From Paraperibacillus esterisolvens (lineage in GTDB: Bacteria; Bacillota; Bacilli; Bacillales; DSM-1321), in NCBI RefSeq assembly GCF_046237625.1, contig NZ_CP143545.1:1426001-1490000 (forward strand): a DNA stretch of 64,000 nt, given 5' to 3'. Position 1 is the stretch's first letter. Each line of letters opens with the position of its first letter. The notes beneath the pieces were generated by a model. That model was given only the letters and a program-made list of their open reading frames with translations, was not told the DNA's origin and searched no databases. Positions 25,782 through 34,443 of this stretch are shown in pieces. Made by a program: the position numbers and the translations under genes.

Positions 25782-26225
25782 ATGCAATATCAATATAAGT
25801 TTGAGAAACTTCTATCCTTAAAGGAAAAAGAGAAAAGAGATGCTTTTTCTAAATACAGCGAATCATTGAAGCAGTTTGAAGAATCTGCGGAAAAGCTGTA
25901 CAGATTGCTGAAGAAAAAAGAAGATCATCATTCATTTCAGCAGGAAAAGCTGAAAGCCGGAATGCCCGTGCAGGATATCAGGCATCATCAGCAATTTATG
26001 GAAAATCTTGAGAAAATCATCAGTCATCAGCAAAAAATGGTGATCGATGCCAGACTTAAGATGAACCTTCTTCAGGAAAAACTGGCTGAATCCAATATGG
26101 AAGTACGCAAATATGAAAAAATCAAAGAAAAAGACCTGGAAAACTTTTTGGGTGTGATCAAGTTTGAAGAAAGCCGGCAGATGGACGAGATCTCTATCCA
26201 ACAGTATGTAAGCCGGGAAATGTAG
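25782..26225 (+). CDS. fliJ: Flagellar export protein FliJ
   Basis: General chaperone and stalk-like component of the export ATPase complex. The 147-residue protein is almost entirely helical coiled coil, rich in Glu, Lys and Gln (FEKLLSLKEKEKRDAFSKY; EKIKEKDLENFLG), as expected for FliJ, and sits directly after fliI. Sequence conservation in this family is low, so the call leans on shape and position. Confidence 0.9.
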   Translation: MQYQYKFEKLLSLKEKEKRDAFSKYSESLKQFEESAEKLYRLLKKKEDHHSFQQEKLKAGMPVQDIRHHQQFMENLEKIISHQQKMVIDARLKMNLLQEKLAESNMEVRKYEKIKEKDLENFLGVIKFEESRQMDEISIQQYVSREM

Positions 26226-26233
26226 GTGAGAAA

Positions 26234-26848
26234 TTGGACAAGGAATTAGAGCTTGAGGAGAAAAGGCAGAATAGGCTTCAATGGTTCATTTTCGTAATCC
26301 TCATTCCTCTTATCGCAGCAAGCATATTTACAATCGTTATCCTGAAGGCCGCCGGGATAGATGCAGGTAAGGCTGCCAGAGGCTTAGGGGAAAAGATTCC
26401 GGGAATCAAAGAACTCGTTAAAGAGGAAGAAAAACCCTCAACCAAAAGATATGAAACCCAGATTGCGAGTCTGCAGGGTACATTAAAAAAAAATGAAGCG
26501 AAAATATCCCAGCTGGAAAGCATCATAGACAGCCGCGACAAAGTGATCAACAGCAATGAAATTGAAAAACAAAGGCTGGAACAGGAGATTGTTGAACAAA
26601 CCAGGGCCAAGGATGAGAATAAAAAAGCATTCAAGGACATCATCCAGACGTACCAGAATATGTCCCCTGGAAAAGCTGCTCCGATCCTTTCAGAACTTGA
26701 TGAAAACGAGGCAGTCAAAATTCTTTCCAACCTAAGCAGTGAAACACTTGCAGCCATACTTGAGAAAATGGAGCCGGCTGAAGCCGCGTCCCTCACTCAG
26801 AAACTGACTGTAAATGTCGAGAAGAAAGGCAGCGGCTCTGCCCAATAA
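26234..26848 (+). CDS. ylxF: YlxF, MotE-like membrane protein of the flagellar operon
   Basis: A 204-residue protein with one N-terminal membrane helix (about 16-38, WFIFVILIPLIAASIFTIVI), a coiled coil (about 65-135) and a C-terminal helical MgtE-N-like domain (PGKAAPILSELDENEAVKIL; LEKMEPAEAASLTQ). This architecture matches YlxF of B. subtilis and the MotE family, which in some bacteria assists motor or chaperone function; the exact role is not settled. TTG 26234 is preceded by AGGTGAG. It overlaps neither neighbour and lies between fliJ and fliK as in B. subtilis. Confidence 0.85.
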   Translation: MDKELELEEKRQNRLQWFIFVILIPLIAASIFTIVILKAAGIDAGKAARGLGEKIPGIKELVKEEEKPSTKRYETQIASLQGTLKKNEAKISQLESIIDSRDKVINSNEIEKQRLEQEIVEQTRAKDENKKAFKDIIQTYQNMSPGKAAPILSELDENEAVKILSNLSSETLAAILEKMEPAEAASLTQKLTVNVEKKGSGSAQ

Positions 26849-26866
26849 TTGAAGGGGGGTGAAAAA

Positions 26867-28138
26867 ATGAATACAGCCATCAACCTTCAGGTTCTACAGC
26901 CAGGCATCCTGGCGGGGGAAACAAACAAGGTGGAGAAATCAGGAAATGCAGGGCTTTTCGGGTCTGTTTTTGCAAGCCTCCAGGATAAAGGTATTACGGT
27001 GGAGAAAACATCATCTGCTGATATCCAGCTGCTTGGAGAGCTGAAGGGACTCATCGACCTTCTTTCCACAGGGAGTCTGCAGGACATGGAGGACGGCGGA
27101 ATCTTTGCCAGGAAACTGGTTTTAGGGGAAGCATCCATCAGTGACCATCCAATGGCGGAAGGGATGATTGCTACAGGTTCTTTAAGATCTTCTATCGATA
27201 AGCTTCTGGAGGATTTCGGAATGAGTAAAGATCCGCTTGACGAAGAGGACAGCATAGTAGATATAAACAGCTTGATTGCCTTACTGACCCAGATGTCGGC
27301 TATGCCGGTCAAAGAATTAAAGCAGCTCGATATAAAAGCGGTCAAAGAAGTCCTCCAATTCTCGAAGCTTGTGGAGCTATCCGCCCCATTTATGGATATG
27401 ACTGCAGAAGATTCTGCACTTGTAAAGAAGCTCGCAGGCCTGCTTGAATCCGTAAAGGGGGTCCTGAGTGCGGCAGCCAGCCACAAGGAAACCGGGCACA
27501 GCCTGACCACACAGCCGGTCTCTAATGAGGCAGCTAAAAAAATAATCCAGGAAGCTTTTACCCGGATTGAAGGCGTTATAAACTCAAATTCTGTAAAAAA
27601 AACCGATACATCCGGGCAGGAATTACAGCCGGTGCAGCCTTCCTTCCATATACCGGCCGCAAAAAATGATCTTCCGGTACTCAGCCTGGCCAAAGGCAGC
27701 CAACCGGTAAATCAGGAGCAATTCATCAAGCAGTTTGAAAATATCCTTGCAAAAGCAGGCTTTACAAATGCCAATGGAATGCAAAAATTATTCATCAGGC
27801 TGAATCCAGAGCATCTAGGCTCGCTCAGGATTGAAATCATCCAAAAAGATCAGATGGTAACTGCCAGAATCCTGGCGTCTACGAGCGCTGCAAAGGACAC
27901 ACTTGAGCATCATATTCAGAACCTGAAGCAGGCATTCGCTTCCCAAAATCTTCAGATTGAAAAACTGGAAATCTCCCAGGCCATGAGCCAGTTCACAGGC
28001 GAGAAATACTTCCAGCGGGAAGGACAGCAGAAGGGCCAGCAGGATTCCGGCCAGTTCAAGCAGGACAGCCATCGGGACGAAACAGACAGCGGCTTTAATG
28101 AAACACTGGAAGAAGCTTTAGTAAACATGAAAGTGTAG
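26867..28138 (+). CDS. fliK: Flagellar hook-length control protein FliK
   Basis: Exported ruler that sets hook length and flips FlhB from hook to filament export. The 423 residues have a poorly conserved N-terminal ruler part and a C-terminal Flg_hook domain (about 304-385: KLFIRLNPEHLGSLRIEI, then AARILASTSAAKDTL-type helix and LKQAFASQNLQIEKLEIS), followed by a Gln-rich tail. ATG 26867 follows AAGGGGGG; the upstream TTG 26849 contains the RBS and is rejected. Confidence 0.92.
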   Translation: MNTAINLQVLQPGILAGETNKVEKSGNAGLFGSVFASLQDKGITVEKTSSADIQLLGELKGLIDLLSTGSLQDMEDGGIFARKLVLGEASISDHPMAEGMIATGSLRSSIDKLLEDFGMSKDPLDEEDSIVDINSLIALLTQMSAMPVKELKQLDIKAVKEVLQFSKLVELSAPFMDMTAEDSALVKKLAGLLESVKGVLSAAASHKETGHSLTTQPVSNEAAKKIIQEAFTRIEGVINSNSVKKTDTSGQELQPVQPSFHIPAAKNDLPVLSLAKGSQPVNQEQFIKQFENILAKAGFTNANGMQKLFIRLNPEHLGSLRIEIIQKDQMVTARILASTSAAKDTLEHHIQNLKQAFASQNLQIEKLEISQAMSQFTGEKYFQREGQQKGQQDSGQFKQDSHRDETDSGFNETLEEALVNMKV

Positions 28139-28147
28139 GTGAATGGA

Positions 28148-28786
28148 TTGGATAAAATACAATCTTCCCTGTTATTGACCAACTATCAGCAGCAGAAAAA
28201 ACAAAGCTCCGGCGACAATCTGGGAAAAGACGATTTTCTGAAGATCCTGATGACACAGCTGCAAAACCAGGATCCAATGAACCCGCTTCAGGATAAAGAC
28301 TTTGTTGCCCAGATGGCTACATTTTCTACATTGGAACAGATCACGAATATGGGCAAGTCCATGGATAAGTTTGTATCCATGCAGCAGCAGTCACAGCTGA
28401 TTTCCTATAATCAATTTGTCGGTAAAAATGTATCCTGGCATAAGGTCACGGAAACTGCCGATGGTCCGAAAGTGGAACAGGGAAAGGGAACGGTTGCATC
28501 CGTCCAGTTTAAGGAAGATACAGTCCAATTCATTTTGGGTGATGGGACCAAGCTTGAACCGGGTAATATCTCTGAAGTAAATTCAGCTGCAGCGGGTTCT
28601 GACAGCACTCTTATGCAGGCCAGTGAACTGATAGGAAAAACCATTACCTGGCTGGGCAATGACAAGCAGGAAAAAACTGCCGGAGTAAAAGCCGTCGGGC
28701 AAAAAGAAGGGAAAACATATCTAGAACTTAATGATGCAGAGGCATCAAAGATTGATGCCAGCCAGATCATTAAAATTTCTTCATAA
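28148..28786 (+). CDS. flgD: Flagellar hook capping protein FlgD (YlxG)
   Basis: Scaffold that caps the growing hook and is shed on completion. The 212 residues show the diagnostic N-terminal motif (GKDDFLKILMTQLQNQDPMN; DFVAQMATFSTLEQ) and a C-terminal domain of Tudor/Ig type. TTG 28148 is preferred: AGGTGA (28137-28142) is five bases upstream, the same layout as at ylxF; GTG 28139 lies inside that element. It is one of many non-ATG starts in the operon. Confidence 0.94.
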   Translation: MDKIQSSLLLTNYQQQKKQSSGDNLGKDDFLKILMTQLQNQDPMNPLQDKDFVAQMATFSTLEQITNMGKSMDKFVSMQQQSQLISYNQFVGKNVSWHKVTETADGPKVEQGKGTVASVQFKEDTVQFILGDGTKLEPGNISEVNSAAAGSDSTLMQASELIGKTITWLGNDKQEKTAGVKAVGQKEGKTYLELNDAEASKIDASQIIKISS

Positions 28787-28803
28787 ATGAGGGGCAGCCT
28801 GCC

Positions 28804-29193
28804 ATGGAAAAGGTTAATTACAGACCCATTTCTCCCGCTCTGCATCCCTTAAAAAGCAAATTAGGGACAAAGCAGACTGAATTCAGCAACCCAAGCTTTG
28901 CCGAACAGCTGAATTCGATTGCCGGCCGCAATCAGGATACACTCATCATCAGTAAGCATGCCAAAGCAAGGCTTGCTGACAGGAATATTGAAATTGATAA
29001 AGCGGGCTGGACCAAGATAGGGGCAAAAGTAAAAGAAGCAAAGAAAATGGGAGTAACCGAATCTCTTGTTTTAACTAAAAATGCGGCGCTGATCGTAAGT
29101 GCAAAAAACAACACAGTCATCACCGCAATGGACAGAAAAGAAGCGGGATCACAAATTTTCACTAACATTAATGGAACCATCATAATGGATTAG
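28804..29193 (+). CDS. Small flagellar operon protein (TIGR02530 type)
   Basis: A 129-residue soluble protein between flgD and flgE. The core (ISKHAKARLADRNIEID; LVLTKNAALIVSAKNNTVIT; IFTNINGTIIMD) is that of a family found only in flagellar operons of Gram-positive and related bacteria. The N-terminal half is variable and proline-rich. Its biochemical role is unknown to me; location suggests a part in hook assembly or export. ATG 28804 is 17 bases after the flgD stop. Confidence 0.82.
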   Translation: MEKVNYRPISPALHPLKSKLGTKQTEFSNPSFAEQLNSIAGRNQDTLIISKHAKARLADRNIEIDKAGWTKIGAKVKEAKKMGVTESLVLTKNAALIVSAKNNTVITAMDRKEAGSQIFTNINGTIIMD

Positions 29194-29261
29194 GCTGGAC
29201 CCGAGAGGGAAGCCGGGCTGCTGACCGACAGATGCAGCCACAAAGAAAGGGGAAAAAAACA

Positions 29262-30437
29262 ATGCTAAGATCGATGTATTCAGGAATCAGCGGAATGAAA
29301 AACTTCCAGACAAAGCTTGATGTAATCGGAAATAATATTGCAAACGTAAATACTGCCGGCTTTAAAAAAGGCAGGGTGACATTTAAGGATACGATGAACC
29401 AGACGATCTCGGGGGCAAGTGCAGCACAGGCAAACCGCGGCGGAAAAAATCCGATGCAGGTTGGACTCGGTTCCACCATGGCAACCATCGATACCATCCA
29501 CACCCAGTCAAGCCTTCAGACTACTGGAAGATCACTTGACCTGGCCGTCAACGGCGACGGGTATTTCGTTGTAAAACAGGGAGATGCAGAGTTTTACACA
29601 AGAGCCGGGAACATGTACCTGGATGATAAAGGGAACCTGGTAAATGCTGACGGTTATAAGGTACAGGCTTTTAAGATGAATCCAGCCACCGGAGCGGTTA
29701 CGAATGAATATGGAGATGTGACAGTCAATGTGAATGCGGTTATGTCGCCGACACCGACTGATTCAGCGAAAATAGCAGGTGAATTAAGTGCAACAGCAAC
29801 AGATGGCACAGATTATGTACAACAAATAGATGTAGTTGATAATAATGGTGTATCGCATAAAGTAGAGTTGAACTTTGAAAAGAATGGTGCAGGCTGGGAT
29901 GTTACAGGAAATGGAAATCAATTAGGAAGAATTACCTTTAATGGGGGAAGTGCTGCTTCGGACACTAATCCGTGGGTAATTAATGATAATGGAGCAACAA
30001 TAAATGTAAGAGTCAATTTACAGAATCTTGTACAAAGCGGGAATCAATCAACAGCAATCGTATCACCTAACGGGAATCTTGAAGGCTCCCTTGAAAGCTT
30101 CAATATCGGCCAAATGGGTGAAATCAACGGTGTCTATTCAAACGGCCTTGTTACGACACTTGGTCAGGTTGCGCTTGCAAAATTCTCAAATCCTTCTGGT
30201 TTGACGAAGGCTGGCGGGAACCTATTCCAGCAGTCCATCAACTCTGGAACTCCGAATGTAAGCACACCTGGCGACGGGCTGGGAACCCTTGCGGCTGGCT
30301 CCCTTGAGATGTCCAATGTTGATCTTTCCGAGGAATTTACAGAAATGATCACAGCACAGCGCGGTTTCCAGGCTAATACAAGGATCATCACTACTTCAGA
30401 TGAAATTCTGCAGGAACTTGTGAATCTAAAACGATAA
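29262..30437 (+). CDS. flgE: Flagellar hook protein FlgE
   Basis: Subunit of the hook, the universal joint between motor and filament. The 391 residues have the N-terminal helix and signature (LRSMYSGISGM; IGNNIANVNTAGFKKGRVTF), the shared hook/rod D1 strands (GRSLDLAVNGDGYFVVKQ) and the C-terminal coiled end (EFTEMITAQRGFQANTRIIT). It is longer than the 264-residue B. subtilis hook protein, because of a central D2-like segment. By hand count that segment (29761-30060) is about 38% GC, against about 52% just upstream, which hints at exchange of the surface domain. ATG 29262 after GAAAGGGGAAAA is chosen. Older names flgG or flgF-like are possible, but the position fits FlgE. Confidence 0.93.
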   Translation: MLRSMYSGISGMKNFQTKLDVIGNNIANVNTAGFKKGRVTFKDTMNQTISGASAAQANRGGKNPMQVGLGSTMATIDTIHTQSSLQTTGRSLDLAVNGDGYFVVKQGDAEFYTRAGNMYLDDKGNLVNADGYKVQAFKMNPATGAVTNEYGDVTVNVNAVMSPTPTDSAKIAGELSATATDGTDYVQQIDVVDNNGVSHKVELNFEKNGAGWDVTGNGNQLGRITFNGGSAASDTNPWVINDNGATINVRVNLQNLVQSGNQSTAIVSPNGNLEGSLESFNIGQMGEINGVYSNGLVTTLGQVALAKFSNPSGLTKAGGNLFQQSINSGTPNVSTPGDGLGTLAAGSLEMSNVDLSEEFTEMITAQRGFQANTRIITTSDEILQELVNLKR

Positions 30438-30442
30438 GGTAA

Positions 30443-30486
30443 AGGGAGGTAGAGAGCCGGATTCGTCCGGTCCGGCTCTTGGATAA
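30443..30486 (+). promoter_or_regulatory. RBS plus stem-loop before swrD
   Basis: GGGAGGT (30444-30450) lies 36 bases before the swrD ATG. Between them AGAGCCGGA (30453-30461) and TCCGGCTCT (30471-30479) form a perfect nine-base stem. Folding would bring the RBS to an effective distance of about ten bases. There is no U-run, so it is not a terminator. Confidence 0.6.
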
Positions 30487-30720
30487 ATGATAGAAGTAAC
30501 AAAATTGAATGGAAAGAAATTTCATATCAATGCTGTTTTTATTGAAACGGTGGAATCAAATCCGGATACAACCATTTCGCTTTCCAATGGAAAGAAATTT
30601 ATAGTATCAGAGGGTGAAAAAGAAATAATCCATTCTATTACCCGGTTTTATAAGTCAATCAGTATTTTAGGCTTAAGTGCTAATCCTGAATCTGTAGTGA
30701 GAGGGGGGGATGAAAATTAA
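30487..30720 (+). CDS. swrD: Swarming motility protein SwrD (YlzI, FlbD family)
   Basis: A 77-residue cytoplasmic protein of the FlbD family (IEVTKLNGKKFHINAVFI; IETVESNPDTTISLSNGKK). In B. subtilis SwrD raises flagellar motor power and is needed for swarming. A TAA stop lies in frame directly before ATG 30487, so no earlier start is possible, and the only good RBS lies beyond a hairpin. Its end overlaps the fliL start by 11 bases, so fliL translation is likely coupled. Confidence 0.88.
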   Translation: MIEVTKLNGKKFHINAVFIETVESNPDTTISLSNGKKFIVSEGEKEIIHSITRFYKSISILGLSANPESVVRGGDEN

Positions 30721-31144
30721 AAAGAAGCTGGTAACTATCATGCTGATCTTAGTCTTGTCCATTACCCTGATCGGCGGCATAGCACTTGTTGTGGTCATGA
30801 AGTTTACAGGGGATGAAAAAGCACACGCCCAGCCGAATATCGATGAAATCGTGGAGGCTTCGGTAGAGGTGCCTGAAATTACGACCAATCTGTCCAGCGG
30901 AGACTTTATCAGGATATCGTTCACAGTCCAGACTGACGGCAAGGATGCCAAAGAGGAACTGGAGAAAAGAAATTTCCAGGTTAAGAATATAATTGTTTCC
31001 GAGCTGTCGGACATGAAGGCGGCGGACTTAAAAGGCAAAGCTGGCAAGGAGAAATTCGAGGAGTTGTTAAAAGGCAGGATCGGCAGCCTGATGCAGGACG
31101 GAAAAATCGTTAAAGTGTATATAACCTCCTCCATACTACAATAG
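30710..31144 (+). CDS. fliL: Flagellar basal body-associated protein FliL
   Basis: Single-pass membrane protein associated with stators. The 144 residues begin with a positively charged start and a membrane helix (about 7-29, VTIMLILVLSITLIGGIALV), then an extracytoplasmic FliL domain (EVPEITTNLSSGDFIRISFT) ending KIVKVYITSSILQ. ATG 30710 lies within the 3' end of swrD, after GAGAGG. Confidence 0.95.
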   Translation: MKIKKKLVTIMLILVLSITLIGGIALVVVMKFTGDEKAHAQPNIDEIVEASVEVPEITTNLSSGDFIRISFTVQTDGKDAKEELEKRNFQVKNIIVSELSDMKAADLKGKAGKEKFEELLKGRIGSLMQDGKIVKVYITSSILQ

Positions 31145-31180
31145 CGGTGATCATATAAAGGGTTTTGGAGGTGATGGAAG

Positions 31181-32179
31181 TTGTCTGGCGAAATTTTGTC
31201 TCAAAGTGAAATAGATGCGCTGCTCTCAGCGATCTCTACAGGAGAAATGGATGCAGAAGAATTAAAGAAAGAAGAAACCGAGCGGAAGGTCAGGGTCTAT
31301 GATTTCAAGAGGGCCCTGCGGTTTTCCAAAGATCAGATCAGGAGTCTCACCCGGATTCATGAGAACTTTGCCCGTGTTTTGACGACTTTCTTTTCTGCGC
31401 AGCTGAGGACGTATGTCCAGATTACCGTAGCCTCAGCGGACCAGATTCCTTATGAAGAGTTTATCAGGTCCATTCCTAAGATGACGATCTTAAATATTTT
31501 CGATGTACCGCCGCTCGATGGAAGCATTCTGATGGAAGTGAATCCGAACATTGCCTATGCGATGCTTGACAGGACCTTGGGCGGACGCGGTGTCAGTGTG
31601 AATAAGGTGGAAAATCTAACTGAAATTGAAACAAAACTAATGTCGAACATGTTTGAAAAAGCTTTTGAACATATGCAGGAGGCCTGGTCTTCAGTTGCTG
31701 AGATAGATCCGATTTTCACGGGACTCGAGGTCAATCCGCAGTTCCTCCAGATGGTTTCGCCGAATGAGACGGTAGTTGTCATATCACTGAATACTCAAAT
31801 AGGTGAGACTACCGGGATGATCAATCTCTGTATTCCGCATGTGGTGCTTGAACCGATCATACCAAAGCTTTCTGTTCATTATTGGATGCAGACCGTCCAA
31901 AAAGAACGTCTGCCCCAGGAAGTGGAGTCGCTGGAGAGTAATATTAAGAAAGCGAAACTCCCGGTTGTTGCTGAACTCGGTACGACAGAAATAAGCATAC
32001 AGGACTTTATGTCCCTGGATACGGGAGATGTCATTGAACTGAATCAGCTGATTCATTCCCCGCTGACTATAAAAGTCGGGGACATACCAAAATTCATTGC
32101 ACAGCCCGGAAAAGCAAGCAAAAGGCTGGCTGTGCAGATTCTTGATAAATTAGAGGGGGGAGACGAAGATGGTAAGTGA
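31181..32179 (+). CDS. fliM: Flagellar motor switch protein FliM
   Basis: C-ring protein that binds phosphorylated CheY and switches rotation. The 332 residues have the N-terminal CheY-binding peptide (LSQSEIDALLSAI), a middle CheC-like domain with the FliG-binding GGRG motif (LDRTLGGRG) and a C-terminal SpoA/FliN-like domain (TTEISIQDFMSLDTGDVIEL). TTG 31181 follows GGAGGTGAT. The stop region overlaps fliY by 11 bases. Confidence 0.97.
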   Translation: MSGEILSQSEIDALLSAISTGEMDAEELKKEETERKVRVYDFKRALRFSKDQIRSLTRIHENFARVLTTFFSAQLRTYVQITVASADQIPYEEFIRSIPKMTILNIFDVPPLDGSILMEVNPNIAYAMLDRTLGGRGVSVNKVENLTEIETKLMSNMFEKAFEHMQEAWSSVAEIDPIFTGLEVNPQFLQMVSPNETVVVISLNTQIGETTGMINLCIPHVVLEPIIPKLSVHYWMQTVQKERLPQEVESLESNIKKAKLPVVAELGTTEISIQDFMSLDTGDVIELNQLIHSPLTIKVGDIPKFIAQPGKASKRLAVQILDKLEGGDEDGK

Positions 32180-33389
32180 TGAAATGCTGTCTCAGGATGA
32201 AATAGATGCATTGCTGCGAGGTACGGCTGACTTGGAAGATGCATCTCCATCCCTGAATATTGACGATTATTTTACATCTATGGAAAGAGACACACTTGGT
32301 GAAATCGGAAATATTTCATTTGGCAGTTCTGCCACTGCTCTTTCTACACTATTGAACCAAAAAGTGGAAATTACAACTCCTTCTGTTGACGCCATACCTG
32401 CTGCGAAAATTGAAGAGGAATTTCCTCATCCATATGTCGGTATTAAAGTCAGCTATACAGTAGGTTTCACGGGGATCAACCTCTTTGTCATCAAGCAGAG
32501 TGATGCGGCGATCATTGCGGATCTCATGCTTGGCGGAGATGGGAAAAATCCAGACGAGCTGCTGGGTGAAATTCAATTGAGCGCCGTTCAGGAAGCCATG
32601 AACCAAATGATGGGATCGGCTGCAACATCGATGTCGACAATTTTCAATAAAAAAGTTGATATTTCACCTCCAAGCATAGATCTTTTGGACATAAAAGAAG
32701 GATCCGGTGCTGATTCAATTCCGGAAGAAGATCTTCTTGCCAGGATTTCGTTCAGGCTTAAGGTTGGCGACTTGATTGATTCTAATATCATGCAGCTGCT
32801 TCCGCTTACTTTTGCTAAGAGTCTGGTAAATGACCTCTTGAATCCACCTGTTCCCGAAGCACCGGCTTCTGTTTCCGCCGGTACGGCCGCACAAGTGCCA
32901 AATCACACTCCTGTACAGGAGAAGCACCAGCAGCAGGCCACCAGGCCTGAGCGGACTGCAATGCAGGAAAATCATGCTCCTGCCTACAGTGAGCCGCCTG
33001 CCTACAGCCAGCCTGTACAGAGGGAATCGCAGCATTTCAGCTCGAACAGTTATTCCGGCCAACAGCAGGTAAATGTTCAGCCGGCTACATTCGAAAGCTT
33101 TTCTCCGGCTGCTGTCCACGAACCGGCCTCCGGGAACCTGGATCTGCTCCTCGATATCCCGCTTCAGGTAACTGTAGAACTGGGCAGGACTAAAAGATCG
33201 GTCAAAGAACTCCTTGACCTTTCAGCAGGATCCATCATTGAACTGGACAAGCTGGCAGGGGAGCCGGTGGATGTATTGGTTAATAACAAGCTGGTTGCTA
33301 CAGGCGAAGTCGTTGTAATCGATGAGAACTTCGGTGTAAGGGTAACAGATATCATCAGCCAGTCTGATAGACTAAAAAAATTAAGATAA
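32169..33389 (+). CDS. fliY: Flagellar switch phosphatase FliY
   Basis: C-ring protein of Gram-positive bacteria that combines a CheY-P phosphatase with a FliN domain. The 406 residues show an N-terminal CheY-binding peptide similar to FliM (MLSQDEIDALLRG), two CheC-type active-site motifs (TLGEIGNISFGSSATALS and VQEAMNQMMGSAATSMS), a proline- and glutamine-rich linker (about 220-310) and a C-terminal FliN domain (LDIPLQVTVELGRTKRSVKE). ATG 32169 overlaps the end of fliM. Confidence 0.97.
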   Translation: MVSDEMLSQDEIDALLRGTADLEDASPSLNIDDYFTSMERDTLGEIGNISFGSSATALSTLLNQKVEITTPSVDAIPAAKIEEEFPHPYVGIKVSYTVGFTGINLFVIKQSDAAIIADLMLGGDGKNPDELLGEIQLSAVQEAMNQMMGSAATSMSTIFNKKVDISPPSIDLLDIKEGSGADSIPEEDLLARISFRLKVGDLIDSNIMQLLPLTFAKSLVNDLLNPPVPEAPASVSAGTAAQVPNHTPVQEKHQQQATRPERTAMQENHAPAYSEPPAYSQPVQRESQHFSSNSYSGQQQVNVQPATFESFSPAAVHEPASGNLDLLLDIPLQVTVELGRTKRSVKELLDLSAGSIIELDKLAGEPVDVLVNNKLVATGEVVVIDENFGVRVTDIISQSDRLKKLR

Positions 33390-33404
33390 TCTGGGGGAAG
33401 AACA

Positions 33405-33767
33405 ATGGCACATAGAATTTTAATTGTAGATGACGCAGCGTTCATGCGAATGATGATTAAAGATATTCTTACAAAGAATGGGTACGATGTAGTTGCCGAA
33501 GCAGCGGATGGCCAGCAGGCTGTCGAAAAATATAAAGAGCACCAGCCTGATCTTGTGACCATGGACATCACAATGCCTGAAAAGGACGGTATCGCGGCAT
33601 TAAAGGAAATCAAACAGAGTGATCCTGCTGCAAAGATCATCATGTGTTCCGCGATGGGCCAGCAGGCGATGGTAATTGACGCCATCCAGGCAGGCGCCAA
33701 GGACTTCATCGTTAAGCCTTTCCAGGCTGACAGGGTGCTTGAGGCAATCAGTAAAACACTGAGTTAA
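33405..33767 (+). CDS. cheY: Chemotaxis response regulator CheY
   Basis: Single-domain receiver phosphorylated by CheA and read by FliM. The 120 residues have the acidic pocket Asp9-Asp10 (ILIVDDAAFM), phosphoacceptor Asp54 (VTMDITMPEKDG) and the conserved Lys in IVKPFQ. RBS TGGGGGAAG lies before ATG 33405. Embedded between fliY and fliO/fliZ, as in B. subtilis. Confidence 0.97.
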   Translation: MAHRILIVDDAAFMRMMIKDILTKNGYDVVAEAADGQQAVEKYKEHQPDLVTMDITMPEKDGIAALKEIKQSDPAAKIIMCSAMGQQAMVIDAIQAGAKDFIVKPFQADRVLEAISKTLS

Positions 33768-33798
33768 GGAATTAAATAGATTAAGAGGGTGTCATATC

Positions 33799-34443
33799 TT
33801 GCTGTTGAAAAAAACGTTAAGGATCCTGCTTCTGCTGTCAATTGCTTTCTTCGGTGTTTCTGCGGGGGCTGATGCGAAGCAAGTGGATAAGAGTGTCAAA
33901 GACTGGTATGAACACCCTGACAAACAGGAAGTGAACGGGAATAAAAGCCCGGCCGGCACAGCCAAGAATGACACTAATAGCACGGCCCTTTCATTCTCGG
34001 ACTTTTTCCGGATGGCAATGGCAACTATATTCGTAGTTGCTCTTCTTTATATAGTGCTTCGCTTTTTAAAGAAGAAGAACAGCACTTTTCAAAAAGCAGG
34101 CGTATTAGAAAATCTGGGTGGAACATCCCTTGGCGGCAGCCGGTCCATACAGCTGATAAAAGTCGGGGACCGAATATTGGTTGTCGGTGTGGGTGAAACC
34201 ATTCAGCTATTAAGAGAGATTGATGATAGAGATGAAATGAACTCCTTTCTGGAACAGCACAATCAGAGTCTCGACGGTATGCTGCAGCCTGCAGATCTCA
34301 TTACAAAGCTATTGAACCGGAATAAAGCTCAGACATCAGAAAAAAGCTTCGCGACACAGCTGAAAAACCAGCTGGACGAAGTATTATCTTCAAGGAAAAA
34401 GGCTATGAATGGGGCAAAAGAAAGGGGAGAAAAGGATGAATGA
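33799..34443 (+). CDS. fliZ: Flagellar export protein FliO (FliZ)
   Basis: Called FliZ in Bacillus and FliO elsewhere; it helps assemble the FliP export ring. The 214 residues begin with a signal-like hydrophobic segment (LLKKTLRILLLLSIAFFGV), an extracytoplasmic polar stretch, a membrane helix (about 70-92) and a cytoplasmic FliO domain (FQKAGVLENLGGTSLGGSRS). The start is TTG 33799 after AGAGGGTG; TTG 33805 is a less likely alternative. The 3' end overlaps fliP by eight bases. Confidence 0.9.
   Translation: MLLKKTLRILLLLSIAFFGVSAGADAKQVDKSVKDWYEHPDKQEVNGNKSPAGTAKNDTNSTALSFSDFFRMAMATIFVVALLYIVLRFLKKKNSTFQKAGVLENLGGTSLGGSRSIQLIKVGDRILVVGVGETIQLLREIDDRDEMNSFLEQHNQSLDGMLQPADLITKLLNRNKAQTSEKSFATQLKNQLDEVLSSRKKAMNGAKERGEKDE

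Noticed and set aside
29740..30070. Frameshift or assembly artefact in flgE
   Set aside because: The reading frame is continuous and the product keeps hook-protein features at both ends; a divergent surface domain explains the base shift better.
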